From assembly GCA_010645155.1 (NCBI GenBank), contig JAAGOF010000213.1, positions 602,323 through 666,322 on the forward strand: DNA of 64,000 nucleotides, given 5' to 3'. Below, one piece after another: positions 1-18,200 of this stretch. Each line of letters begins with the position of its first letter. Position 1 is the first letter of the stretch. This DNA comes from Tigriopus japonicus. Taxonomy: Eukaryota; Arthropoda; Copepoda; Harpacticoida; Harpacticidae. The notes beneath the pieces are model-generated. The model ran no database searches and was not told where the DNA came from. It saw only the letters and a list, made by a program, of their open reading frames with translations. The translations under genes were made by a program, and so were the position numbers.

Positions 1-6695
<6,695 letters not shown>

Positions 6696-9363
6696 TAAGC
6701 TTGATGCTCTCCGTGGTTTTGAACGTGTTTTAATGTCTTTTTAGTTCAATCAGCGGCTTTTCCGACAATACCTAAGATTTTCTTGTAGTATTCAAAAACC
6801 TCTCTCTTTTGATAAATGTGCTGAACTAAATGTATTTGACCTTGTCATTCATCTCTTTTACAACCTAAAATCCAGCCGTCATCAAGACACTTTCTGGGAT
6901 TCCCTTATGTGGTACATTTTTGGAGGTATTGGCATGTACTGTAAATTCTCGATTCGACTAAAAGTGAAGGTTTTTGGAATTTTATGACAGCTAGTCATGC
7001 TAAGTGTTGTAACTAAATGTGGTCGCTTAGGTCTGGAAAACCAAGGCGAGCACACAACATACGTTTTTCGAGCTGCACATCATACGTTTTGTTAAAATTT
7101 CCGAGAGTCGCAATAAACATGCAAAACCAAAACACTACTACGTAAATGGTTCAAATTTAAATAATAACAATTATTGATGAAATATATTTGTATCACATAT
7201 TCACTATTTCTAGTTTCTTTTCCTTTGTACCGTAAGCGTTCAATCCCATACATCGTTCATAAAAAGGCTTTCTTGTCATCTTTGAAGTTAAAGAAATAGG
7301 TTAACCTAAATATCTCTTTCATTATGATTTGGTTTGTAATACACGCCTTATCTATGCATGCTAGGAGAAAGCAAAACCAGTGACATGATAAAGAAACATG
7401 AATGTAGCATGATTTTAGCAGAACATAACAATGGTGAAAGGTTGAGCTGAAGCGCAAAAAACGGACAAAAGTCAAGAAAGAACGTGCATATGGAAATTTT
7501 CCTTATTTCCTCCTTCCAACTTCAGTTGCGGGTCCATAAACATTCAGCGTCTAGGAACCTACACTCTGACACAAAAGTTCTGTCATAATTTTGAAACAAA
7601 ATATTTTCGTGCTGTAATATTTGAATGCAACGATTAGGATATGCGAAAATAAGTTCAAAAAACAAAAAAGGGGTTTCGAGCCAAAACTATCAAAAAAATT
7701 TGAAGGTTTGAAGTTACAATTCTTTAATTTTCGCTTTATTTATTAATTATTTCTTTGCCAAATCCTTCATAACTTGCAAAGTGTCCTAAAACCAATCCAA
7801 AAACTTTTTTCAATCAAGTGGGGGTACAATGGAAATTTGATTATTTTAATCGTTCCTCGCAATGTTGTATCTTGGTTCAAGGTATGATTGCGGCACAACT
7901 TTGGGGTCAGAGTGTATTGCGGCAACCACTTCCGCCCGTCATAAAACTGACCAAAAGTTCGCAACTCAATTACTTTTACTCGCCGCTTCTGCGAATTGTG
8001 CTGCGTCGGCACAATAACATTTCAAACCAGTGGGTTTCCCATTTCGAGCTGTTTATTGCCCCCTTAAAAATTACAGCGGGTCTAATTTTCTAAAAGTTAA
8101 TTTTCTGGTCACGTAAGTAGGCATTTTCCGACATCCTCAGGCGTTTACTGCTTGCACAATAATGCGAAATCTGCTCGTCAAAAAAACCTGCTGATGTGTT
8201 CTGAGAAATTGCAAGGTGTTATGGACTACTTTGTGCATTCTGAAGTGTCCATTTTCCTTCTTTAGTTTGGTAGACGTAACCATTACGGTTCCCATTAGTC
8301 AGTTTGGCAAAGCCTCAAAATTACGCATATGGTAAACATGTAATTAAACGGGAATGGTGTTACGAAGAAAGTTTCAATTAGACTAATTGTTAAACGGGGC
8401 TTCAAGACTCGCTTCAGGTTAGGCTTTATATGAGAAAAAGTTGTTGGCGTTTCTTGACTTATGTCAGACAGCATTGCATTATACATGGTACATACAGTAT
8501 GTAAGACGAGGTGATATTGAAGTTGCAAACAATTAAATTAATTTCACAAAGAGCAAGAACAATCGGCAGCTTAAGATGTCTTGTTTTCTGATTCAAAATA
8601 TCCGTTCAACAATTATAGACTTTTCGGGTTTCATTCCATGACTCATTTTTATTGCGTTCATTAAAAATGTCTCGTTTTGATGATTTTTTTTTTTGGTAAA
8701 TAAAAATCAATTATTTCTTTTAGTTATCGGGACGGATTGATGGTCATCATCACTTGAATTGCTTTTTTAGCATGTGCAAAAACCAATATCAGATCATCAG
8801 ATATCAGATATGCTTTATTCTCAGTGAGTAATCTTTTTGATCTCGTGCTGCCCAAATTATTTCCTCAATTTGACATTGAGCGCAAAATGACCTCCTTTTC
8901 ATAAAGCACGTTATAATTTCGAGATTTGCTATTCATTTGCATGGAAAAATCTATTATTTCTCAACAAATATTCAGACTCGATCGGGCGATTGGTTATGAT
9001 CGGTATAAGTTCAACTCAGTGTTTTCTGGTCTTTCCCCTAAACAAACCATTGAAATAATCGCAATCCTATTGGTAATAACTAGGAGAGAGTGGGAAAAAA
9101 CGCCATCATGGGTAAGGTTATTGTTTTACCTCTTCAAGCGACTCCTCAGCTCAACGTAAGCACAATGGTTGAGTTTGTTTATCCGTAAACAAATTTCGCA
9201 CAGATCCTTTAACAAAGAGTGAACAACGTATCTTTGCAAAATATTTTCGCGGAAAAACTCTTTAAGATAACGTGATGAAACATTTTTGAGAGCCATGAAA
9301 ATTCAAGGATTTTTGCATGGTTTAGAATTGCTGTTTGATAAACGTCAATATCTTGTTTTGCAT
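6696..9363. other. Unassigned non-coding DNA
   Basis: AT-rich sequence with only short ORFs, none resembling a known family or bounded by convincing splice sites. I see no TIRs, tRNA heads or long repeats except a possible LINE tail near 7085-7120. Confidence 0.5.
7112..7117 (+). promoter_or_regulatory. Candidate poly(A) signal AATAAA downstream of the TMC gene
   Basis: AATAAA lies about 417 bases after the TMC stop codon. It sits in the context GAGTCGCAATAAACAT, which also resembles the 3' tail of the LINE family at 57.3 kb, so it may be an old LINE tail rather than the native signal. Confidence 0.3.
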
Positions 9364-9608
9364 TTTTTTTTTGGAGTATAGGTGCTAGAGTCGGAGGGTT
9401 GAGCCTCGCCCGGCCAGCGAAGCCAGCCATCACATAGTCCAAATTGTTCCGATAGGCAATATCATGTCCGGTATCAGAATGGTTCTCCGTCTGTGGGTGT
9501 GAATTAACGTCTAAAAGTTTCCTTGAGAAAGGTCGGGGAGGAGAATCGAACCTGGGACCTCTCTCACTATAGGAAGCTGCGCTAAACACGACGCCACATC
9601 TCCTCCCT
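9364..9608 (-). repeat. tRNA-derived SINE, family B (complete)
   Basis: Read on the minus strand from 9608: a tRNA-like head with A-box-like TGGCGTCGTGTTTAGCGC and B box GGTTCGATTCTCC, a body ending GCTGGCCGGGCGAGGCTCAA, then an A-run (T-run on + at 9364-9373). Length about 245 bases, typical for a SINE. The 3' half recurs at about 53968-54055. RNA polymerase III transcription from the internal boxes is inferred. Confidence 0.75.
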
Positions 9609-10696
9609 ATACGAGAATCTAGATTTTTTCTCTTATAGGAGATTATGAAAGTACCAATTTGAAAAAGTTTTATTCAAGTGAAATTGTCACGAACGTGCTT
9701 TTGTAAGATTTCCGTAAACCTAATGATAAAAAAGATCCGCTAATATGAGTCTGCTAGCCCATTAGTTGCCTAAATTAGGCTGGAAATAACTTACTCTCTT
9801 TGGGCCAACCTTTCCCAAGACTCTTTCACATTCCCACGGGGCATCGTTCTTTGGCCGAAAGACTCAAGCCAAATATTAACTCACGTTTGCCGCTTTCCTG
9901 GATGTTTCCAGCCGAGTTTGGCGAGCTAGGGACTTGAGGTAAGATTTTCTACAAATAGCTCGTTTTCCATTTCTTTGATTCAGTCAGTTCTAAATGTTAA
10001 TAGTGCGAAAATGGCCATCACTTATCTTTCTGAAGGTAATGTATCCTTTTGTACTACGAAGCGCTTTTTCTTGGATCAAGAACTTGGTTTGTTTTCGAGC
10101 CAATTATTGCTACTACAGGTGGTACAAAGAGATTTTTTCCATTTGGGCCGAAATAGCATGCAGATCTTTTCGTGGGACAACTTTTAACAAGCGTGTTTTG
10201 ACAACCGAGCATAATCAATATGGTTCACAATGGCTTTTGTTCCCTTTTTACATAATTCGTGGAACTTGGACTTTTTCCATGACGAATCTCGACCAAGGTC
10301 ATTAAGAAATTGCTACTTACTTACAGAATCTAATGTCTTTAAATTAATGAGTGAAAATCAATGTGGGGAAGCCAGCAAATGGGAAAATATCGGTTAACTT
10401 AAAGAAGGAAAATGATTTTTTTTATCTCAAGAAGTTAATTATTCTTTTGAACTTTTTTTGCTGATTTTTATTACCGCACCAAATTGCATATTTAATCCCT
10501 TTTCAATCAAAGCCTACAAAATAAATAACTTGTATTTTGTATTGCCATTCCTTTTTTTTTTGAAAAATAACTCTGGAGTCCATCGTTTTGGGTGAGGGAA
10601 CAGTAATCAGGAATTTATGGGAGGTTCGATTGAACTCTTCAAAAAAAGGATCGCAAGTGGATAAAAAAAAAGAAAAAAGCTCGTTGAGCAATTGTA
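9609..10696. other. Unassigned DNA with no recognised gene
   Basis: Contains short ORFs around 9975-10305 without recognisable domains. No repeats or structured elements seen apart from homopolymer runs. Confidence 0.45.
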
Positions 10697-10704
10697 GGTG
10701 GCAC

Positions 10705-11389
10705 TAGAGCGCTATAATAAAAGAGTACGCGCATGTGCCATTTTGGTCCCAAGACGTCGGTTCCATTGTACTGTGGTTCTTGGGTTCGACCTGTTTGAGG
10801 CAACTTTCCCTATGCACTATTTACTACCAAATTGACGCTCATGATCTCAGCTTACCTTTAAAAGCATAATGTTTGACCCTAATAGCCTTTGAAGGCCAAG
10901 GCTGGCCAAAACCGTGGGTGCCGGAAGATAACCTTCTCGTTCTCCTTAAACCTCGATGCGCGTTCAACCCCAGTGCTACTGTGAATTGACTCGGTAATGT
11001 CAGCTCTTGATGAATCTCCACGCTGATTTGCATTGAGTTTCTTACTTTTTAGGAAAACTTAATCTAACTAGGTACGATATGGATTGGTGAATATTTAGAA
11101 CGTCACTTGAAGCCATTAGAGCGTTTTCCTCGTGCACATTATTACATTGTCATGTGAAATGACTTTTTTGTTGAACAATTATCAGGCAGCCCTGGTGAAG
11201 TTGCGCATTCGTAGCAGTCGTCAGGCTGACAGTGCTACAGACTGTTATGCCTAACTTTATAAAAATAAATTGATATTTTGTACTTAAAATATATATGACC
11301 GAAGCTATTTAAGTAAGGTTTTGCAATTCACCTATCAATTTTTTGACTTTGTCACTAATTATTACATGAAACTAAAGAAGCTCATGGGA
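10705..11389 (+). repeat. Left arm of the 685-bp inverted repeat
   Basis: Reverse complement of 12406-13090 as far as I compared, with equal length and no gap. Just inside 11389 the similarity drops to a visibly diverged stretch of some 40 bases, so the homology boundary is sharp. A mirrored 64-codon ORF in both arms is a consequence of the repeat. Confidence 0.85.
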
Positions 11390-12195
11390 AAGAAGTATCA
11401 TTTTAACTTTTGGACTTGATTTAAAGCAAATTGTAATGGTTCTTTCTTCGCATCAAATGTTTAAAACTTATGATTCAAATATGCAAAGAAGTTGTGTTTG
11501 GTCTTGCTGAATCACAAACTCATCAAAAATATTGCAACAAAGAACTTCATACTGGTTTTGCTATATTTTTTAAATGAAAATAAATTACCTAAATGAAATA
11601 CTCATTTTTATGAATGGATAAGCATATTTGGACAATTTTAGCAGGAGATTTGGGGTCTAAACTGGCTAAGAATGGATCAGAACATGGCTTGGGTGTTTTG
11701 TAGTACAGGAAAAATTTGTTTTGATTGATTGTTAAAACAGCTTGAGAATTATAATCGAATTTTTTATTAAGTTTTTGAAGGATTGGTCTCAATTCTGAAA
11801 CATCCCCAGCCATTTTAAACCCGGAATCCCCAGCTTAATTTGTTTGATAACACTCTTTTATTGGAAAGAACTTTTTCCAGATGTCATTGAAAAAAACACC
11901 AACTTCCCTTCAGCAAAAAATTCTCAAATCAAAAGTCATTCTTATATTGATTAACCAACCAGAACATTGTAAAAATTAGGTATTGATGAGAAAAAAAATT
12001 AGGTATTAGTGAGAAAAAAAAATTAAAAAAAAGACAAGTGGAGAGCCTGAGTAAATGATAGAGAAGAGAAAAAATGAGAGACTCTAGGTTAAAATAAAAT
12101 CAGGTAGGAGCAAAAGTCAACAGTCTTGATTTGAAAGACGCACAAGAAGGGGTTGAACAGATATTAAGGGGCAATGAAATTTGAAAATTAAAGGA

Positions 12196-12375
12196 AGCCA
12201 GAGTGGCCACGGGTACTAGCGCGTTCTTATAAGAGCCGAGTGTAAGTGCTTCCCCAGACGGCGTAGTTTCGAATCCTGTTGGGGGTCGGATTGAAACTTT
12301 CGGGAGAAATCCTTGTTTACAGGGAATCGCATTCCTTGCAGCGGAAGTAGAAAATCCGCAACCAAATAAAAAAAA
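12196..12375 (+). repeat. tRNA-derived SINE, family A (inside the foldback element)
   Basis: Begins GGAAGCCAGAGTGGCCACGG and carries B box AGTTTCGAATCCTG, then the shared tail TTACAGGGAATCGCATTCCT and an A-rich end (about 12364-12376). Best-preserved copy of family A. It lies 30 bases from the inner edge of the right arm, so it inserted into the spacer of the foldback element. Confidence 0.7.
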
Positions 12376-12405
12376 ATCAGTCCAATAGCTGGAACGATAC
12401 ATCTA

Positions 12406-13090
12406 TCCCATGAGCTTCTTTAGTTTCATGTAATAATTAGTGACAAAGTCAAAAAATTGATAGGTGAATTGCAAAACCTTACTTAAATAGCTTCGGTCAT
12501 ATATATTTTAAGTACAAAATATCAATTTATTTTTATAAAGTTAGGCATAACAGTCTGTAGCACTGTCAGCCTGACGACTGCTACGAATGCGCAACTTCAC
12601 CAGGGCTGCCTGATAATTGTTCAACAAAAAAGTCATTTCACATGACAATGTAATAATGTGCACGAGGAAAACGCTCTAATGGCTTCAAGTGACGTTCTAA
12701 ATATTCACCAATCCATATCGTACCTAGTTAGATTAAGTTTTCCTAAAAAGTAAGAAACTCAATGCAAATCAGCGTGGAGATTCATCAAGAGCTGACATTA
12801 CCGAGTCAATTCACAGTAGCACTGGGGTTGAACGCGCATCGAGGTTTAAGGAGAACGAGAAGGTTATCTTCCGGCACCCACGGTTTTGGCCAGCCTTGGC
12901 CTTCAAAGGCTATTAGGGTCAAACATTATGCTTTTAAAGGTAAGCTGAGATCATGAGCGTCAATTTGGTAGTAAATAGTGCATAGGGAAAGTTGCCTCAA
13001 ACAGGTCGAACCCAAGAACCACAGTACAATGGAACCGACGTCTTGGGACCAAAATGGCACATGCGCGTACTCTTTTATTATAGCGCTCTA
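12406..13090 (-). repeat. Right arm of the 685-bp inverted repeat
   Basis: Reverse complement of the left arm 10705-11389. Contains the same GC-richer patch (CGTTCAACCCCAGTGCTACT in the left-arm reading) and the same terminal sequence. Confidence 0.85.
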
Positions 13091-13534
13091 GGTGGCACTA
13101 ATAATTGGGGCAGTTTAGGGGTTTTCACATTTTGCAGACCGCCCTCATGACTTAGAGGCCATGAAAAAAGTTGGATTGCAAGTTTGGGTATATTATGTCT
13201 GTGTTTTGCAAGATATGCACAATTCATTGTTACAAGTAAAAAAAAACAAATCAAGTCACTTGGGAAGGACAATTGCTAATGAATAGAAACAGATGTAAAA
13301 CATGACATTATGTTGTTGGTCTTTGTTTTTGAAGTTCGACGATTCAGCTTTGTTTTTACAACATTTATACTTGTATCTTTGCAATAGCATTGCTCTTTTG
13401 TTAATTTTTTTCATGCAAGAACAAGCAAATCAACCGTGCATTTTTTCCAAAATCTTAGCCAGAAGTGTCGAATCTTGCAGTCCAACATATTTCATAGCAT
13501 TTAAGTTCTAAGAGCGGTCTTTAAATGCCTTTTT

Positions 13535-13760
13535 TAGATCATAGTTGCGAAGCTACGATCTGACTCAGGAAATACGAAAAAAACGAAGGACCAAGTCATG
13601 ATCAATGTTTTAAAGAGTGTGTCCGGTATTGCTAGTGCAACTTTGAAGGACTGGTATGCCTGATCGTGCCATCCCAGACGGCGTAGGTTCGCATCCCTTT
13701 GAGTTGTCGGGAGAACTCTATTTGTAAGCCAACAAAACAACTGCGTGATCTAACGCAAAC
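13535..13760 (+). repeat. Degenerate SINE remnants
   Basis: 13535-13585 matches the 3' part of SINE C (GTTGCGAAGCTACGATCTGA versus GTTGCGAAGCTGCGGTCTGA near 60950). 13668-13700 matches the B-box region of SINE A (CCCAGACGGCGTAGGTTCGC). The pieces look like overlapping fragments of old SINEs. Confidence 0.4.
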
Positions 13761-15210
13761 CGCTTTCTGTTGTTTCAATTCCCGATTGCCCTCTAGGGAT
13801 TCTTTTCAAGATTTATGCATGTTTACAAAATGGAATTGGGAGACCTCGGATAGAAAAGGTTCTAAAATACCAAAGGCTTTATTTTATAAGGCATGGTGTT
13901 AATCAAAAAACAACGTACACATGTGGCGTAAGAAATCATTCAATGAGATCACTCCATTGTTTGTATATTGTCCATGGAGTACCAATGGGAATGATCCATA
14001 TGCAAAGTTAAATGAGATTTCAAATAATCATACAATTGCTGTTGCCTCATCGCCAAAGAAAAACATAACTCAAATTTGTTTTGAAGCAATTTAAAAAACC
14101 TGAGAACTTCTCCTTAGTGACGAAGTCTGACAAAAGGATTAAGATGGTCTAATTGTTTCGAAGTTTGGTCAATCAATCATTTTTCTGTTTTTTTCCTGCA
14201 TTGTTTGTAATGTTTGTTAGCTGAAGATATAAAATTACCTTTACTTTTCGTTTAAAACCTCTGGATTTTTATTTATTTTAGGTAGTTAAGCAGACCAAAA
14301 ACAGCTAATGAAATAACTTAAACCTTTATTTGGATAACGCTTGATTGACCAATTCATCCAATTCAGTCCGACTAGTGTAGCTTGCCTATTTTATCATCAC
14401 CTTCCTTTTACTGGGTAAAACCAATTCCCTTACCATACCAATATAAATCTTTTTTATTTTATAGGTTAAAACATACGAGTATCACTAGTGCCAAAGATAG
14501 ATTTGGCAGAAAAAAGCATACATCTATATTTTTTTCTCAAAAGTAGGAGAAAAACCTGAAGAAACAGGATTTCTTCCGAGCGAACCGCACACGATGGATC
14601 TAGTACTGGAAAAACTATCATGTACAAAATTATACTAATATACAAATTAACAATGGACTAATCTCTCTTGCTTGGCGAACTAAGTTTGTGTCGGTTTATT
14701 TACTCATAGTAAAGTGAAAAAATAACAACCAAAAATCAATTCTGCAAATCTAGTTAATGAGTAGAAACTTGAGATAAATCATGCGTAATTGAGTCTTTTG
14801 TAGTTTTAAATGTTTATATGCTAATTTTGGGAGTAATATAATCATTTGTTTCAACCAAAAAACAATTCAGTTTCATTTCATTTTGGGGTTAGAGGTGCCT
14901 AAGGAAAGAACTAAATATAAACTGCTGTCCGTTTTTCAACCTACATGGATTACTTTTTCAATCAGTTCAACCAATCAAGAAATACCTCAGTTTCATTATG
15001 GTGTTGATACCTTCACCTCTTTTGCATGAAATAGTGGTATCATATGCCATTTTAATCGTCCGTCCATTGACCATATTGGTGCTAAATATCTAAATATTCG
15101 TAGATTGTGTCCAATTTCATATAAAAAATCATCGATTTGAAAAAAGGTATCAAAAAGGAGTCTTTCGAATTTTAGATGGATGACATAAGTTTCAAGCCTC
15201 CTCAAAGATA
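13761..15210. other. Unassigned AT-rich DNA upstream of the 15-kb gene
   Basis: No ORF with recognisable homology and no repeat structure. It may contain 5' exons or the promoter of the gene at 15254-19310, but I cannot place them. Confidence 0.4.
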
Positions 15211-15253
15211 ATGACGTCTTTGAAAAATAACATACCTCTCCTTTCCTTTCTAG

Positions 15254-18200
15254 ACTTTCCCACAAAGCCCTACTACGATGATGATTTTTACCATTACGAA
15301 GCTTTTAACTACAACAATCACCCTCAGTTGTCTTTTTTTCAATCATTGAGGAACACGTTTGGTCATCATTTACTTCAGAATCGTCAAGGAATCATTTCAA
15401 ACATCACCCCAGTGTGTTTTGATAAATATGTCAACAACATAATCGGACATTTATATCATATTAGATTTTCTCTTCCAGTTAAGCTTGTTGGCCATCTTGG
15501 CAGCCACAATTATTGTTGGTCTTTACACAAGCTATATCAATGCGGAAAACGAGCGTAGATACCGGGAATCCCTAAGGCAGAACAACGTCAACAACAACAG
15601 TAACAATCGTCCTGTGCGGCCTCCACCTACATCAGCACCTATTTCAACCACCACCACAGGAGAACTGATCCCTCGTAAGTACTAAAATCTCAGAGGCTAG
15701 TTTTTTAAGACGCAAAGACCGATCTTAAGATCGTACTTTAGTACTGTAAGTTCGATCTTGAGATCGATCTTTGCGCTTAAAAAACTAGCCTCAGGAGTCG
15801 GCAATCAACCGAATCATCCTTACAAAAAATGTCAGCGCCTCTGGTGGCCAAATTGAAGCATACGTAGTTGCCATTTAGTGGATTGAGTATTGATGCCACT
15901 CTTTCGCAAAGTTCAGGATTTTTCCTTTATGCATGTATTTCTTTGGAGTGGCATTATGTTATCAAAATGGAATATTTTGGAGAAATCGTATTTTGAAGCA
16001 GATGTACAATGTTTTCCCAAAGAGTGGCATTATGAATAACAATCTGGCAGTTATGTTTCAATTTGACCACAAGAGGCGCTGAACTGGGCTTAAAAGCTGA
16101 CATTTTTGCAGGGTTGAAGGGAGGCATTGTGCTTTTAGTTGGAGGTCCAAAATTGAAAAAATCGACAAAGAAAATCACAAATTCTCAATACCAAATCTAG
16201 CTAGTGCTTGAATCAAAAAGTTATATCCTAATCGCGATCAATCTCAGTCATTCATTGTCCCCAAAGCTTTGATTTTTTGTTATGAGAGGTTAGCAATGAG
16301 AAGTATGATTTCCAGTAGACAAATCAAATGCGTTCTTCAAATTATGAGACCTTTGATGCATTAGGTAGACAATATATTTTTATTATCAGCTCAATCGAAT
16401 GCTACATGGTAATGTTTTGAACTCTCAAACTTCTGTACTGAAGAGAAAATGGAATGAATGTCTGTGCCTATGTTTATTGTCATGTCTATGGGAGCGATTA
16501 CCGTATCGTATTACAGACCTGCCGCCGTTAGCACTCTAGGCTTGCCAAATAAATGTCTCAGTTTTCAAGGGTCAGATTTTCGAAAAATGTTACATTTTAG
16601 CGCAATGGCAAGGTTAATGTATGTTTAGAGTTATGGCAAAGTAATTTAAAAAATGGAGAAATTGCAAGCCTTCAATGAAAAAAAATTATTATATTTTTAA
16701 GTTTAGTACCCCGGGAACCAATCACTTCTGTCCATCTTGTTATTCAATGTTGGGCAATCCTGATTCAAAACTTCAGAAGAGCCTCTTCAATTATGAACGT
16801 TACATGGATTGAAAATCCACGTACATAGGAGCCGACGTTCATAAACAAACCCAAGTGAAGAGCGAAGTCAATCAGGGTTGCTAAAATATGCTACACACAT
16901 GGCAGTTAGTAGAAACACATTTTTCTTTCAGGAATCATATTGCACTAATATTTTTGTTTTATTCATTCAATAATTACGCAAGTTCTCTCCATGATCTTCA
17001 TTGTAGGTAGATTAAGACCAAACCTATTTCAGCTCCTAACCCATGCTTGAACTTGGCAACATTATGTATCTGCAAATGGTAAATGAGTTATGATGTCATG
17101 GGGAGCTATATACCTGGTATGGTAGTCTTGCCAGTTTGGAAGTTATAATATTAACGGATATTTAAATACTGCTACAAGGAATGGGATTCCCTGTAAAGAG
17201 AGTTAATCATTATTATAATTTCTACAATTAATGTTTATATGATATCTGGTCTACCAATGAGTTACTGTTGGCAGATCTATACAACCCTTGTTTAGTGAGT
17301 TGGTCAGGAAAAGTGTTTAAAAATTTGTCCACAATCCTGCCTTAAATGCAAAGAATCTGGAAGAAATATCAAGGCATGTTTAAAGTTGTTTGCTAAAAAC
17401 TTTATTTGTTTTGGAAGGCAAATTCATTACTAAAGTCATTAGAATTTCAATGACTTGAAATAGGATATCAAAAACCTCCATAGAACATTACATTTTAGGA
17501 GATAATATCACCCTTGGTAAATCAAATTTTGAAACATGGACATATACCAAACTTAATAATTTATAGAAAATTGTGCCAATAGTAATGGCGTGTCAAACAT
17601 TTTTTGGCAACCCTGATTGACTTTGACGTCCACTTGAATTTGTTTATGTACGGCGGCTTCTATGTACGTGGATTTTCAATCCATGTAACGTTCATACTCT
17701 TCAATTTATGTAGCGAAATTTTAGATAAAAGCAACTAAACATATTGCTTTGCCAAAAACTGTCAAGAATAGCTATTCTAACTTCAAGTTATGCAGATGAG
17801 AAGGAATTGTTGCAATTACCAGGCCTAAATCTTCGTTGTAGCTACCTTTCACGTTCATCAGAAGCACATGTCTTCCGAACTTTTTTTCCCGCCAAAAATG
17901 ATGACATCACTAGTAATTCCTGCCATTATAATGAGCTCGCCTTTCTGTATTAAAACAATTTCCAGAGGAGTCTTTTGTTCGTTCAGTCTTTGTAGAATTA
18001 GATAATGAGCTTTAAGAGAGCGTAATTTTTGACACCGATGTTTGATTGAGGTGAAGGTGATTAAAAATATTTTTGAATACTTTACATTTTGCTCAAACGC
18101 TTGAAGCATTTTTGAAACTAATATTATTTTTCTGAAAAGCGAACTTTTTTGGATTAAAGAGCATGCTGTTATGCCTCTTTTAAGCCTTTTAAGCATGTTC

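Larger units (their letters stand above)
10705..13090. mobile_element. hAT-like foldback transposon with 685-bp arms
   Basis: The ends are TAGAGCGCTATAATAAAAGA and its exact inverse, flanked by an 8-base direct duplication GGTGGCAC (10697-10704 and 13091-13098). TAGAG fits the hAT terminal consensus and 8 bases is the hAT duplication length. The inverted repeat continues for 685 bases on each side (10705-11389 and 12406-13090) without any indel. The 1,016-base centre holds a SINE and no transposase. TA directly outside each duplication allows a 12-base reading (TAGGTGGCACTA), so the superfamily call is likely, not certain. Confidence 0.8.

Noticed and set aside
9994..10305. 103-residue ORF with many aromatic residues
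   Set aside because: No domain, splice-site or repeat support; probably random.
10839..12956. Identical 64-residue ORFs on opposite strands (10839-11033 and 12762-12956)
   Set aside because: They are the same sequence in the two arms of the inverted repeat; no domain and no splice or start support, so I treat them as chance ORFs.
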